Positions 1-9,142 are shown, counted from the first letter of the stretch. The stretch is 64,000 bases of DNA from Pseudomonas yamanorum (GCF_900105735.1 NZ_LT629793.1:2790001-2854000), one strand, 5' to 3'. The notes: a model not told the origin generated them from the letters alone. Translations and numbers: made by a program.

Positions 1-1036
1 ATGACGACGGGTTGACGAAGCCCTGGTAGCTGGCGAAAAACACCCCGGCCAGGCCGGCAGTGGAAGCGCCAATGGTGAACGCCGAGAGCTTCACCAGCAC
101 GTGGTTGAGGCCCATGGAACGGCAGGCGATTTCATCTTCGCGCAAGGCTTCCCAGGCGCGGCCCACCGGCATGCGGGTCAGGCGGTGCTTGATGTACAGC
201 ACCAGCAGCACCACCAGGAACAGCACGATGTAGATGAACAGGAATTTGAAGTTGGGGTTGTAGTCGATGCCGAAGAACTCGTGGAACGGCACCCCGCCAT
301 CCTTCGCCTTACGCACGAACTCCAGCCCGAAAAACGTTGGCGACGGCACCGGCATGCCATTCGGGCCACCGGTAAACGACAGCCAATTGTTCAGCACCAG
401 GCGGATGATTTCACCGAAGCCCAGGGTCACGATTGCCAGGTAATCCCCGTGCATTCGCAGCACCGGGAACCCGAGAATGCACCCCGCCAGCGCCGCGCAG
501 ATCGCCGCCAGCGGCAGCACTGTCCAGAAGCCCAGGCCGAGGTATTGATAACCCAGCGCCAGGCCATAGGCACCGATGGCGTAGAACGCCACGTAACCCA
601 GGTCGAGCAGCCCGGCCAGGCCCACCACGATGTTCAGGCCAAGGCCCAGCAACACGTAGATCAGCCCGAGGATCACCACGGTCAGCAGGTATTTGTTGGC
701 GAAGAACGGGAACACGATGGCAATCACGATCAACGCCGGGATGATCCAGCGCAGGCGCGATTTGTAGTCGGGCTTGAGTACATGTACACCGGAACCGGTG
801 CTTTCAAAACCTTGCAGAATCCGCAGGCCCCTGGGGGTTTGCAGGAACAGGCTCATGGCAAAGCGGCCGACCATCACAATGGCCACCAGGATGCCGACAC
901 GCGCCGGTTGCAGGTTGAAGCTGTAGCCGTCGAGGACTACGCCGACGATCGGACCGAACACGATCAGCGAAATCAGCCCGGCGAGTACCGCATCGACGAC
1001 ACTTTTCTTGATATCGATAGAGTAGGCAGCAGACAT
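1..1036 (-). CDS. livM: LivM, branched-chain amino acid ABC transporter permease (partial, C-terminus outside window)
   Basis: Inner-membrane permease subunit that pairs with LivH to move leucine, isoleucine and valine into the cytoplasm. About 345 N-terminal codons are visible; the usual protein is somewhat over 400 residues, so the end lies beyond the left edge. The start reads MSAAYSIDIKKS, followed by several hydrophobic helices and the family stretch LGLNIVVGLAGLLDLGYVAF. A further conserved segment is GDYLAIVTLGFGEIIRLVL, typical of LivM/BraE. The ATG lies 2 bases after the livH stop, so the two are surely cotranscribed; the ATPase genes livG and livF are expected just outside the window. 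Identification is by motif recognition; confidence is high. Confidence 0.93.
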   Translation of the reverse strand, partial: MSAAYSIDIKKSVVDAVLAGLISLIVFGPIVGVVLDGYSFNLQPARVGILVAIVMVGRFAMSLFLQTPRGLRILQGFESTGSGVHVLKPDYKSRLRWIIPALIVIAIVFPFFANKYLLTVVILGLIYVLLGLGLNIVVGLAGLLDLGYVAFYAIGAYGLALGYQYLGLGFWTVLPLAAICAALAGCILGFPVLRMHGDYLAIVTLGFGEIIRLVLNNWLSFTGGPNGMPVPSPTFFGLEFVRKAKDGGVPFHEFFGIDYNPNFKFLFIYIVLFLVVLLVLYIKHRLTRMPVGRAWEALREDEIACRSMGLNHVLVKLSAFTIGASTAGLAGVFFASYQGFVNPSS

Positions 1037-1038
1037 AG

Positions 1039-1953
1039 TTATACCTTCGCCACGAGTGGGCGACCGAGCAGGCCCTGGGGACGGAAAATCAGGATCACCA
1101 CCAGCAGGGAGAAACTGAACACGTCTTTGTAGTCAGAGTTGATCAACCCCGAGAACAGCGACTCGGAAATACCCAGGATGATCCCGCCCAGCATGGCCCC
1201 AGGCAGGGAACCGATGCCACCGAGTACCGCTGCGGTAAATGCCTTGATGCCGATGATGAAGCCGGCATAGAAGTCGAACGTGCCGTAGTTCAGGGTGATC
1301 AGCACACCGGCCAACGCGGCCATGGCGGCACCAATCACGAATACGTAGGAGATGACCCGGTCGGTGTTGATGCCGAGGATCGACGCCATCTTGCGGTCTT
1401 GCTGGGTTGCGCGGCACATGCGGCCGAGCTTGGTGTACTTGATGATGTAGGTCAGCAGGCCCATGCCGACAAACGCGGCCACCAGGATGAACACCTTGGT
1501 GTAGGTCAACTGCACGAAGCCGGTGCCGATGTCGACTCTCCAGGCGCCGGCCAGCAGCGTCGGGATGCCTTGTTGCTTGGCGCCCTGGGCGATCTGCGCG
1601 TAGTTCTGCAGGATCAGTGAGATACCGATGGCGCTGATCAGCGGTGCCAGTCGGGTGGAGTTGCGCAGCGGTTTGTAGGCGACACGCTCGATGACCCAGC
1701 CATAAACGCCAGTGACGACGACGGTGAAGATCAGGGTGCCAAGGATGAGCAGCGGGAAGGATTCGATGCCGAAGTAAGCCAGCAGTGCCAGACTGATCGC
1801 CGCGAGGTAAGCGGAAATCATATAAACCTCGCCGTGGGCGAAGTTGATCATGCCAATGATGCCATAGACCATTGTGTAGCCGATGGCGATCAAGCCATAG
1901 ACAGACCCGAGGGTCAGCCCATTGACCAGTTGCTGCAGGAAAATACCATCCAT
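1039..1953 (-). CDS. livH: LivH, branched-chain amino acid ABC transporter permease
   Basis: Inner-membrane permease of the high-affinity branched-chain amino acid importer (BraD in Pseudomonas nomenclature). The 304-residue protein begins MDGIFLQQLVNGLTLGSVYG and continues with the very conserved GYTMVYGIIGMINFAHGE segment of LivH. Near residues 215-260 it has GIKAFTAAVLGGIGSLPGA, the cytoplasmic loop that contacts the ATPase. About eight hydrophobic segments are visible and the length is normal. It follows livK after a 253-base gap occupied by a REP-type doublet, and its stop is 2 bases before the livM start. The ribosome-binding site is weak (only GAG), so translation may depend on transcription from the strong livK promoter. 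Confidence 0.96.
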   Translation of the reverse strand: MDGIFLQQLVNGLTLGSVYGLIAIGYTMVYGIIGMINFAHGEVYMISAYLAAISLALLAYFGIESFPLLILGTLIFTVVVTGVYGWVIERVAYKPLRNSTRLAPLISAIGISLILQNYAQIAQGAKQQGIPTLLAGAWRVDIGTGFVQLTYTKVFILVAAFVGMGLLTYIIKYTKLGRMCRATQQDRKMASILGINTDRVISYVFVIGAAMAALAGVLITLNYGTFDFYAGFIIGIKAFTAAVLGGIGSLPGAMLGGIILGISESLFSGLINSDYKDVFSFSLLVVILIFRPQGLLGRPLVAKV

Positions 1954-2068
1954 AACGCAATCTCACGCAGTGAGAGCCTGCACACCTGTGGGTGTGCGGA
2001 TCTTCTAGGAGGAAAAGACAGACACAAAAGAGGCTGGCAACCACGTCCCCTTGTGAGAGTTGGCTTGT

Positions 2069-2154
2069 GTGGGAGTCGGGCTTGCCCGCGATGCAGACAC
2101 CTCGGAATGTCAGTCAAACCGAGGTGACGCTATCGCAGGCAAGCCAGCTCCCAC
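2069..2154. repeat. REP-type inverted doublet, family A (copy 1)
   Basis: Intergenic inverted repeat between livK and livH. The left arm GTGGGAGTCGGGCTTGCCCG is matched by a reversed right arm ending GCCAGCTCCCAC, with the smaller hairpin CACCTCGG/CCGAGGTG inside. A third, truncated arm (GGCTCCCAC) follows at about 2163-2171. The sequence recurs at five other places in this window. Confidence 0.85.
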
Positions 2155-2206
2155 AAAAGCCCGGCTCCCACAGGGTCAAGTGGCGTCTAACCCATCGCGC
2201 TAACTA

Positions 2207-3343
2207 TTACTTCTGCTTTTCCAGCTGGTGATACTTGCCATCCTTGTCCCACTGGTAAACCACATAGTCGGAGACTTTCAGGTCGCCCTTGGCGTCCCAG
2301 GTCTTCTCGCCCATGACGGTTTTGACCGGGTGGGCTTTCAGCCACTTGGCCGCGTCTTCGCCCTTGTTGGACTTGGCGCCATTGAAGCCAGCGGCCAGGG
2401 CCTGGAGCGAAGCATAGGCATACAGGGTGTAGCCTTCAGGCTCGGTGCCACTTTTGCGGAACTCTTCCACCACGGCCTTGCTGTCTGGCAGCAGGCGCGG
2501 GTCGGCGCCAAAGGTCATGTACACGCCGTCCACGTATTGTGCGCCGCCGGCGGTCGCTACCAGTTCGTCGGTGACCACGCCGTCATCGGACATGAACTTG
2601 ACGTCCTTCAAGCCGGCTTCACGAATCTGGCGAACCAGTGGACCGGCTTCCGGGTGCAGGCCGCCGAAGTACACGACATCAGCACCGGTGGAGCGGATCT
2701 TGGTGACCAGGGCGCTGAAGTCTTTCTCGCCACGGGTCAGGCCTTCTTCCAGCACCGGCTTCACGCCACGCTTGGTCAACTGCGCCGCAGTAGCGTCTGC
2801 CAAACCTTTGCCGTAGGTGTCCTTGTCGTTGATAACCGCGACTTTCTTGCCCTTGAGCACGTCGACAATGTAGTCGCCGGCCACGATGCCTTGCTGGTCG
2901 TCACGGCCGCACATACGGAACATGGCGGTCATGCCGCGCTCGGTCACTTGCGGGTTGGTGGAGCCTGGGGTGATCGCGATCACACCAGCGTCGTTATAAA
3001 CCTCGGAGGCCGGAATGGTGTTCGAGGAGCAGAAGTGCCCGACCACGCCGATCACTTTGTCCTGGTCAACCAGACGGTTGGCCACGGCCACGGCCTGCTT
3101 GGGTTCGCAGGCATCGTCGCCGGCAACCAGCACGACTTTCTCGCCATTGATGCCGCCGGCCTTGTTGATGACGTCGGCTGCCGCCTGGGCACCTGTCATG
3201 TACTGCTTGCCAAATGCCGCGTTGGCACCGGTCATCGGCCCCGCTACGCCAATCTTCACATCAGCTTGAGCAAACGCAGAAACACCCAGCGCCGCAGTAA
3301 CGGCGAGGGCCAGGAAACCTTTCTTGTAAAACGTCTGGGACAT
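2207..3343 (-). CDS. livK: LivK/BraC, periplasmic branched-chain amino acid binding protein
   Basis: Periplasmic substrate-binding protein that captures branched-chain amino acids and delivers them to LivH/LivM. The 378-residue precursor starts with a signal peptide MSQTFYKKGFLALAVTAALG ending near AFAQA, and the mature part begins DVKIGVAGPMTGANAAFGKQ, the standard opening of Leu/Ile/Val-binding proteins. An in-frame ATG 15 codons upstream exists, but the start used here has GGAG 8 bases upstream and places the signal peptide at the N-terminus. The gene is first of the liv set and is preceded by a sigma-54 promoter and a four-fold repeat array (separate entries). Confidence 0.96.
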   Translation of the reverse strand: MSQTFYKKGFLALAVTAALGVSAFAQADVKIGVAGPMTGANAAFGKQYMTGAQAAADVINKAGGINGEKVVLVAGDDACEPKQAVAVANRLVDQDKVIGVVGHFCSSNTIPASEVYNDAGVIAITPGSTNPQVTERGMTAMFRMCGRDDQQGIVAGDYIVDVLKGKKVAVINDKDTYGKGLADATAAQLTKRGVKPVLEEGLTRGEKDFSALVTKIRSTGADVVYFGGLHPEAGPLVRQIREAGLKDVKFMSDDGVVTDELVATAGGAQYVDGVYMTFGADPRLLPDSKAVVEEFRKSGTEPEGYTLYAYASLQALAAGFNGAKSNKGEDAAKWLKAHPVKTVMGEKTWDAKGDLKVSDYVVYQWDKDGKYHQLEKQK

Positions 3344-3414
3344 GAGTGGTGCTCCGAGGTTTTTGTTGAATTGGCACTGCAGCTTCACTTCAAAAACTTT
3401 CAGCGAAAGCCCAG

Positions 3415-3430
3415 AGCAAGCGGCGTGCCA
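3415..3430 (-). promoter_or_regulatory. Sigma-54 (RpoN) promoter of livK
   Basis: Reading the minus strand, TGGCAC, five bases, then TTGCT: an exact match to the -24/-12 consensus TGGCAC-N5-TTGCW. The -12 GC lies about 73 bases before the livK ATG, leaving a leader of roughly 60 bases. Such promoters need an activator bound upstream, and a repeat array sits at a fitting distance. Use as a promoter is inference from sequence. Confidence 0.85.
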
Positions 3431-3501
3431 TTACGTTTTTATTATTCAAAAAGACACGGTGTCATTGTTATTACAGGTTTTTGGGCGCCTTTTGATTGGA
3501 C

Positions 3502-3576
3502 GTGCAACCGTCTATCTCAACAGGGTGCAACCATTGGATCCATAAAGTGCAACCCGACCGTTCAAGCACTGCAACC
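3502..3576 (-). promoter_or_regulatory. Four direct repeats GTGCAACC, probable enhancer site for a sigma-54 activator
   Basis: The octamer GTGCAACC (GGTTGCAC on the livK strand) occurs at 3502-3509, 3525-3532 and 3547-3554, and as CTGCAACC at 3569-3576. Start-to-start spacing is 23, 22 and 22 bases, about two helical turns, so all copies face one side of the DNA. The array lies about 100-170 bases upstream of the predicted transcription start, where bacterial enhancer-binding proteins usually bind. The activator is not identifiable from this window. The rest of the 376-base gap (3344-3719) shows no credible gene. Confidence 0.7.
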
Positions 3577-3719
3577 CGGCCATTAAACGGCCACCCTTGA
3601 ACCTGTAACAGCGTGCGTAACGGAAGTGCACATTTACAGTGCGTTACTGCTACGACTCGCACCAATACAGATTAGTAGCCGGCTAAGAAAATGCAGGCTT
3701 CTGAGCGGTATTTCGTTGA

Positions 3720-5003
3720 TCAGATCACGATCCGCAGGCATTGGCCCGCGTGATACAGCGAGAACCCCGCCTCATACAAACAGCTGCGCAGGCCCACACC
3801 AGCCAGCGGCTGCATCGGTGCGAAGGGGATCGGCAGTGCCTGTGGATCCTGGTGACACAGGTAGTCCGCAAAGGCTTTGCCCACGACACTGCCGGTCGTC
3901 ACGCCGCGCCCGTTGTAACCGGTGACCGCCACCAACCCGGGAGCCGGCTCGAACAGGCGCATCAAGTGGTCCGGAGTGAAGGCGATGCAGCCGGTCCAGG
4001 TACATTCCCACTGCACCGGTTTGAGGTACGGGAAGTAGTGCTGCTGCACCCGATCGGCCCAGGCCTTGAGGAACCAGGCGGGTTTCTGGTTGCCGTTGCC
4101 CAGGCTGCCGAGTAGCAGCCGGCCTTCGGCGTCGCGGCGGATGCTGCTGAGTACCTGGCGGGTGTCCCAGGAGCCCTGGCCGCCTGGGAGAATTTGTTGT
4201 GCGGCTTCGTCGGTCAGCGGGGCCGACGCCACCTGATAGTAATAACCGGGGAAAAAGTTGCGGCGCAGCTCAGTCCACTCACCTTCGGTGTAGGCGTTAG
4301 AGGCGATCACCACCTGTTCGGCCTGCACTGAGCCCTGGGCAGTCTGCACAGACCAGTGCTGGCCCTGGCGTTCCAGTCGGGTGACCGGGGAATGGTCAAA
4401 CAACTGCCCGCCCAGCCCGACTGCGGCATTGGCCAAGCCGCTGGTGTAGGCCATTGGGTTCAAGGTACCGGCACGTCGGTCGAGCAAGGCGGCAGCAATC
4501 TTTTTGGTACCGGTGGCTTGCTCACAGGCCGCGCCGGTCAACAGCTCCACCGGTGCGCCACGACGCTTCCATTGTTCTTCACGACTGCGCAGATCCGCCT
4601 CGCCACGGGCGTTATGCGCCATGTGCAACGTGCCCTCGCGGCGCAATTGGCAATCAATGTTGTATTTGTCGATCAGGCTGAACACCAGGGACGGTGCCGC
4701 GCCGAGCATGCGGTTGAGCTGGCTGCCTACCGCTTCGCCAAAACCGGCTTCGATCTCGTCCGGGGGAATCCACATCCCGGCGTTGACCAGCCCCACGTTG
4801 CGCCCCGAACCACCGTGGCCGGTGCGATGGGCTTCGAGTACGGCGACGCTTTTACCTTGTTCCAGCAGGTGAATGGCCGCCGACAAACCGGTGATCCCGG
4901 CGCCGATCACGCACACATCCACCTTGACCTCGCCCTTGAGCGCAGCGCGATCCGGCCGGCCAGGGGTGAGTTGCTCCCACAAACATGCTTCGCGTAATGC
5001 CAT
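3720..5003 (-). CDS. amaA: AmaA, L-pipecolate oxidase (FAD-dependent)
   Basis: Oxidises L-pipecolate to delta-1-piperideine-6-carboxylate in the D-lysine/pipecolate branch of Pseudomonas lysine catabolism. The 427-residue protein has an N-terminal dinucleotide-binding fold DVCVIGAGITGLSAAIHLLE (residues about 29-48), an acidic end of the second strand in VLEAHRTGHGGSGRN, and a C-terminal GYNGRGVTTGSVVGKAFADY, all typical of the DadA/glycine-oxidase-like flavoprotein family. The family alone also fits gamma-glutamylputrescine oxidase-type enzymes; pairing with the AmaB-type aldehyde dehydrogenase and a LysR gene favours AmaA. ATG has GGAG 9 bases upstream. Function is inferred from family plus neighbours. 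Confidence 0.8.
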   Translation of the reverse strand: MALREACLWEQLTPGRPDRAALKGEVKVDVCVIGAGITGLSAAIHLLEQGKSVAVLEAHRTGHGGSGRNVGLVNAGMWIPPDEIEAGFGEAVGSQLNRMLGAAPSLVFSLIDKYNIDCQLRREGTLHMAHNARGEADLRSREEQWKRRGAPVELLTGAACEQATGTKKIAAALLDRRAGTLNPMAYTSGLANAAVGLGGQLFDHSPVTRLERQGQHWSVQTAQGSVQAEQVVIASNAYTEGEWTELRRNFFPGYYYQVASAPLTDEAAQQILPGGQGSWDTRQVLSSIRRDAEGRLLLGSLGNGNQKPAWFLKAWADRVQQHYFPYLKPVQWECTWTGCIAFTPDHLMRLFEPAPGLVAVTGYNGRGVTTGSVVGKAFADYLCHQDPQALPIPFAPMQPLAGVGLRSCLYEAGFSLYHAGQCLRIVI

Positions 5004-5062
5004 TGCCAGACTCCGATGAGACCTAACAAACCACTATTGTTGATGTGCGAACCCGATCAAAT

Positions 5063-5147
5063 GTGGGAGCTGGCTTGCCTGCGATGCAGGCACCTCGGTG
5101 CATCCGTTACACCGGGGTGATGCTATCGCAGGCAAGCCAGCTCCCAC
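5063..5147. repeat. REP-type inverted doublet, family A (copy 2)
   Basis: Between amaB and amaA. Left arm GTGGGAGCTGGCTTGCCTGC and its reversed copy at the right end enclose an inner hairpin around CACCTCGGTG/CACCGGGGTG. It may form a cruciform, or an RNA hairpin within the amaBA transcript. Confidence 0.88.
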
Positions 5148-5171
5148 ATTGACCGCACTTCGAGCAGAGAT

Positions 5172-6662
5172 TCAGTCGAAGGTGATGCCCTGGGCCAGCG
5201 GCAGTTCCAGCGAGTAGTTCACGGTGTTGGTCTGGCGACGCATGTACCCGCGCCATGCATCCGAACCCGACTCACGCCCGCCACCGGTCTCTTTCTCACC
5301 GCCAAACGCGCCACCAATCTCCGCGCCGCTCGGGCCGATGTTGACGTTGGCGATCCCGCAATCACTGCCCACCGCCGACATGAACTGCTCAGCTTCACGC
5401 ACGTCAGTGGTAAAGATGCACGAAGACAGGCCCTGTGGCACCGCATTGTTCAGGCGCAGCGCCTCAGCGAAATCGGTATAGCCCACCACATACAAAATCG
5501 GTGCAAACGTCTCGGTGCACACCACATCACTCTGCTCCGGCATTTCCACAATGGCCGGCGACACGTAGTAAGCGTTGGGGAACTTGTCTTCCAACTGCCG
5601 CTTGCCGCCAAACACCCGGCCGCCTTCGCTCAAGGCTTGCTCCAGGGCATCCTGCATGTTTTCGAAGCTGTGCTTGTCGATCAGCGGGCCGATCAGGTTG
5701 CCTTCCAGCGGATGGCCGATGCGCACTTTGGAATACGCGGCCTTGAGGCGGGTGACGATTTCCTCTTTGACCGACTCATGGGCGATCAAGCGGCGCAGGC
5801 TGGTGCAGCGCTGCCCGGCGGTACCGACGGCGCTGAACAGGATGGCGCGCACGGCCATGTCCAGGTCGGCGCTTGGGCCGAGGATCATCGCGTTGTTGCC
5901 GCCCAGCTCGAGAATGCTGCGGGCAAAACGTGCGGCGACTTTCGGTGCCACTTCGCGGCCCATGCGGGTGCTGCCGGTGGCGCTGATCAGCGCAACGCGC
6001 GGGTCATCCACCAGTGCGGCGCCGGCATCGCGGCCACCGATGATCACTTGGCTGAGGTACGGCGGCGCATCGCTGAAGTTCTTCAACACGCGCTCGAATA
6101 GCGCCTGGCAGGCCAGGGCAGTGAGCGGGGTCTTTTCCGAGGGTTTCCAGATCACCGCGTTGCCGCATACCAGCGCCAGCGCGGTGTTCCACGCCCATAC
6201 CGCGACCGGAAAGTTGAACGCGCTGATCACGCCGACCACGCCCAGCGGGTGCCAGGTTTCACGCATATGGTGGCCTGGGCGCTCGGAGGCAATGGTCAAG
6301 CCGTACAGTTGGCGCGACAGGCCGACGGCGAAGTCGCAGATGTCGATCATTTCCTGCACTTCACCCAAACCTTCCTGGGTGATCTTGCCGGCTTCCCACG
6401 ACACCAGCTCGCCGAGGTCGGCTTTGTACTCGCGCAACACGTCGCCGAACTGGCGCACCAGCTCACCACGACGGGGGGCCGGCACCTTGCGCCAAGCGTC
6501 GAATGCATGCTCGGCGCGACTGACCTGCTGCTCCACCTCGGCGGCGCCTTCCCAGTGCACACTGGCAATCCGGCTGCCATCAATGGGCGAATGCACGGGT
6601 TGTTTACCCGACTGGTACAGCGCCGGGTTTACCCCGAGACGATCAAGCAATGCGGCAACCAT
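5172..6662 (-). CDS. amaB: AmaB, piperideine-6-carboxylate (alpha-aminoadipate semialdehyde) dehydrogenase
   Basis: NAD(P)-dependent aldehyde dehydrogenase that converts the semialdehyde formed by AmaA to alpha-aminoadipate. The 496-residue protein belongs to the ALDH7 (antiquitin) group: GVVGVISAFNFPVAVWAWN in the cofactor-binding part, ELGGNNAM with the general-base Glu (about residue 260), GTAGQRCTSLRRL with the catalytic Cys (about residue 294), and the ALDH7-like C-terminal FGGEKETGGGRESGSDAWR. The ATG has AAGGAG 7 bases upstream. amaA follows 168 bases downstream across a REP doublet, and a LysR gene diverges from its promoter. Assignment is strong for the ALDH7 family and good for the substrate. 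Confidence 0.9.
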   Translation of the reverse strand: MVAALLDRLGVNPALYQSGKQPVHSPIDGSRIASVHWEGAAEVEQQVSRAEHAFDAWRKVPAPRRGELVRQFGDVLREYKADLGELVSWEAGKITQEGLGEVQEMIDICDFAVGLSRQLYGLTIASERPGHHMRETWHPLGVVGVISAFNFPVAVWAWNTALALVCGNAVIWKPSEKTPLTALACQALFERVLKNFSDAPPYLSQVIIGGRDAGAALVDDPRVALISATGSTRMGREVAPKVAARFARSILELGGNNAMILGPSADLDMAVRAILFSAVGTAGQRCTSLRRLIAHESVKEEIVTRLKAAYSKVRIGHPLEGNLIGPLIDKHSFENMQDALEQALSEGGRVFGGKRQLEDKFPNAYYVSPAIVEMPEQSDVVCTETFAPILYVVGYTDFAEALRLNNAVPQGLSSCIFTTDVREAEQFMSAVGSDCGIANVNIGPSGAEIGGAFGGEKETGGGRESGSDAWRGYMRRQTNTVNYSLELPLAQGITFD

Positions 6663-6816
6663 GGGTCACTCCTTCAATCCACAAACAGAAATATGCGCCG
6701 CCAGTTCACACGGCGATCCAGACCTTATTTGTAGCTGGACCAAGACTTGCCAACAAACGACGATTAGGCGAGATATCATTCCGTTTATTCATGCTAAGAA
6801 CAAAAAGAGGCGTGCC

Positions 6817-7713
6817 GTGCTGAATAAAAGACATTTGCCCTCGATCACCGCCTTGCAGTGTTTCGAAGCGGTTACCCGCCACCTGAGTTTTACCCGCGCC
6901 GCCGAGGAGCTGAACCTCACCCAGAGCGCCGTCAGCAAACAGGTCGCGCAGTTGGAAGAGCTGCTGCAGCACCTGCTGTTTCGCCGGGTGCGCCGCCGCT
7001 TGCAGATGACCCCGGCGGGCGATCTGTACCTGGTGGAAGTGCGCAAGATCCTCACCCAGGTGGAGATGTCCACCCATTACCTGCGCTCCTATGGCGGCGA
7101 GACTGAAGTGCTGCGGGTGTCCACGCCCTACACCTTCGGCGCGCGCTGGCTGGTGCCGCGCCTCAAGGGCTGGCGACTGCGGCATCCGCAGATTCACCTG
7201 GACCTGTGCAACGAACAGGAGCCCGACGAGCTGCTGCAAGGCAAGGCCGACTTGGCCTTCTACTTCGGCCAGGGCTCACGGCCTGGCACTGAAAGCCTGA
7301 AGCTGTTCAGCGAAGAACTGGTGCCCGTGTGCTCGCCCGACAGCCTGCCCGCGCAACCGTTTACCGACCCCACACAACTCAGCGAACTGGTGCTGCTGCA
7401 AAACGCCTCGCGCCCCCAGGGCTGGCACGACTGGTTCGCCGCCCAGGGTTATCACACCGAACACAGCTACCACGGGCCGCGCTTCGAAACCTTTTATATG
7501 TGCATCCGCGCCGCACAAGTGGGCTGCGGCGTGGCGCTATTGCCCAGATTTCTGGTGGAAGAGGAGTTGGCCGAAGGCAAGCTGGTGATCCCCTGGCAGC
7601 ACGCGATGCCGAGCCAGGACGCCTATTACCTGGCCTACCCCGAACACTCGGCGGAAGTGCCCAAGGTGCGGGATTTTGTGAAGTGGATGATGGAGCAGGT
7701 TGAGTCTGATTGA
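6817..7713 (+). CDS. LysR-family regulator, divergent from amaBA
   Basis: A 298-residue LysR-type transcriptional regulator. The N-terminal winged helix-turn-helix is clear (LSFTRAAEELNLTQSAVSKQ, about residues 22-41), followed by a GcvA-like effector-binding domain with STPYTFGARWLVPRLKGW. The open frame extends far upstream through the antisense of amaB, so the start was set at GTG 6817, with AGAGG 7-8 bases upstream and the family N-terminus MLNKRHLPSITALQCFEA. Divergent placement, with about 150 bases between starts, suggests it controls amaBA and itself, probably in response to a lysine-derived metabolite. Target and ligand are inference. Confidence 0.88.
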   Translation: MLNKRHLPSITALQCFEAVTRHLSFTRAAEELNLTQSAVSKQVAQLEELLQHLLFRRVRRRLQMTPAGDLYLVEVRKILTQVEMSTHYLRSYGGETEVLRVSTPYTFGARWLVPRLKGWRLRHPQIHLDLCNEQEPDELLQGKADLAFYFGQGSRPGTESLKLFSEELVPVCSPDSLPAQPFTDPTQLSELVLLQNASRPQGWHDWFAAQGYHTEHSYHGPRFETFYMCIRAAQVGCGVALLPRFLVEEELAEGKLVIPWQHAMPSQDAYYLAYPEHSAEVPKVRDFVKWMMEQVESD

Positions 7714-7736
7714 GCTTCTTTGTCTGCAATACCGCT

Positions 7737-7805
7737 ATCGCAGGCAAGCCAGCTCCCACATTTTGGAATGCATTCACCTGTGGGAGCTGGCTTGCCTGCG
7801 ATGGC
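7737..7805. repeat. REP-type inverted doublet, family A (copy 3, opposite arm order)
   Basis: Downstream of the LysR gene. The arms occur in outward order (ATCGCAGGCAAGCCAGCTCC first, then GTGGGAGCTGGCTTGCCTGC), the reverse of copies 1 and 2, with a short central spacer. Confidence 0.85.
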
Positions 7806-7927
7806 GCTGGTAGCCATCCTCAAAAAAATCACTGGCAAAACAGCACAGGTCTATGCGCCACTAGCGCCATTCCTTAATTGTGCGTAAAGGTCGGCGCCCA
7901 TCGCCGAACCGTCTGGAGATTCCCGTT

Positions 7928-9142
7928 ATGAGCGAGAGTGTGTTTGCCGATCGCATCGTGCAGAACCTGCTCGACACCGACTTCTACAAGCTGACCATGA
8001 TGCAGGCGGTGCTGCACAACTACCCGAACGTGGAAGTTGAATGGGAGTTTCGTTGCCGTAACAGTGAAGACCTGCGTCCGTACCTGGCGGAGATCCGCTA
8101 CCAGATCGAGCGCCTCGCCGAGCTGAGCCTGAGCCCCGACCAGTTGGGTTTCCTGGAGCGCATCAGCTTCATGAAGCCGGATTTCCTGCGTTTCCTCGGG
8201 CTGTTTCGCTTCAACCTGCGCTACGTGCACACCGGCATCGAAAACGGCGAGCTGTTTATCCGCCTGCGCGGGCCGTGGCTGCATGTGATCCTGTTTGAAG
8301 TGCCGATGCTCGCCATCGTCAGCGAAGTGCGTAACCGCTATCGCTACCAGACCGTGATCCTCGAACAGGCCCGCGAGCAGCTGTATCGCAAGTTCGACTG
8401 GCTGACGGCGAATGCCAGCGTCGAAGAACTTTCCGAATTGCAGGTGGCGGATTTCGGCACCCGTCGGCGCTTCTCCTACCGCGTGCAGGAAGAAGTGGTG
8501 AACGTGCTCAAGCACGACTTCCCCGGGCGTTTTGTCGGCACCAGCAACGTGCACCTGGCCCGCGAGCTGAACATGAAGCCGCTGGGCACCATGGCTCACG
8601 AATGGATCATGGCCCACCAGCAACTCGGCCCGCGGCTGATCGACAGCCAGATCGCCGCCCTCGACTGCTGGGTGCGCGAGTACCGTGGCCTGCTGGGCAT
8701 CGCCCTGACCGATTGCATCACCACCGATGCGTTCCTCGGCGATTTCGACCTGTACTTCGCCAAGCTCTTCGACGGCCTGCGCCACGACTCCGGTGACCCG
8801 GTGCAATGGGCCGAAAAGGCAATCGCCCACTATCACAAGCTGGGGATCGAGCCGATGAGCAAGACCCTGGTGTTCTCCGACAGCCTCTCGCTGCCCAAGG
8901 CGCTGGAGATTTTCCGCGCACTGCGTGGTCGGATCAATGTGAGCTTCGGCATCGGCACCAACCTGACCTGTGATATTCCAGGTGTGGAACCGATGAGCAT
9001 CGTGCTTAAAATGACCGCCTGTAATGGCCAGCCCGTCGCAAAGATCTCTGATGAAGCGGGCAAGACCCACTGCACCGATCCGAACTTCGTCGCTTATTTG
9101 CGCCACGTTTTCAAAGTACCTGCCCTACCCAGCAAGGAGTGA
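7928..9142 (+). CDS. pncB: PncB, nicotinate phosphoribosyltransferase
   Basis: Converts nicotinate plus PRPP to nicotinate mononucleotide, the entry step of NAD salvage, in the cytoplasm. The 404-residue protein carries family hallmarks: [18 protein letters not shown] near the N-terminus, [20 protein letters not shown] in the middle (around the phosphorylated-His region), and [20 protein letters not shown] towards the end. The chosen ATG has GGAG 9 bases upstream; a 16-codon in-frame extension upstream is not supported by the family N-terminus. nadE starts 3 bases after the stop, so the two final-stage NAD genes form an operon. Confidence 0.97.
   Translation: MSESVFADRIVQNLLDTDFYKLTMMQAVLHNYPNVEVEWEFRCRNSEDLRPYLAEIRYQIERLAELSLSPDQLGFLERISFMKPDFLRFLGLFRFNLRYVHTGIENGELFIRLRGPWLHVILFEVPMLAIVSEVRNRYRYQTVILEQAREQLYRKFDWLTANASVEELSELQVADFGTRRRFSYRVQEEVVNVLKHDFPGRFVGTSNVHLARELNMKPLGTMAHEWIMAHQQLGPRLIDSQIAALDCWVREYRGLLGIALTDCITTDAFLGDFDLYFAKLFDGLRHDSGDPVQWAEKAIAHYHKLGIEPMSKTLVFSDSLSLPKALEIFRALRGRINVSFGIGTNLTCDIPGVEPMSIVLKMTACNGQPVAKISDEAGKTHCTDPNFVAYLRHVFKVPALPSKE

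Noticed and set aside
5575..6816. Long in-frame extension upstream of the LysR gene
   Set aside because: It is antisense to amaB; the helix-turn-helix domain begins only after the GTG at 6817, which has its own ribosome-binding site.
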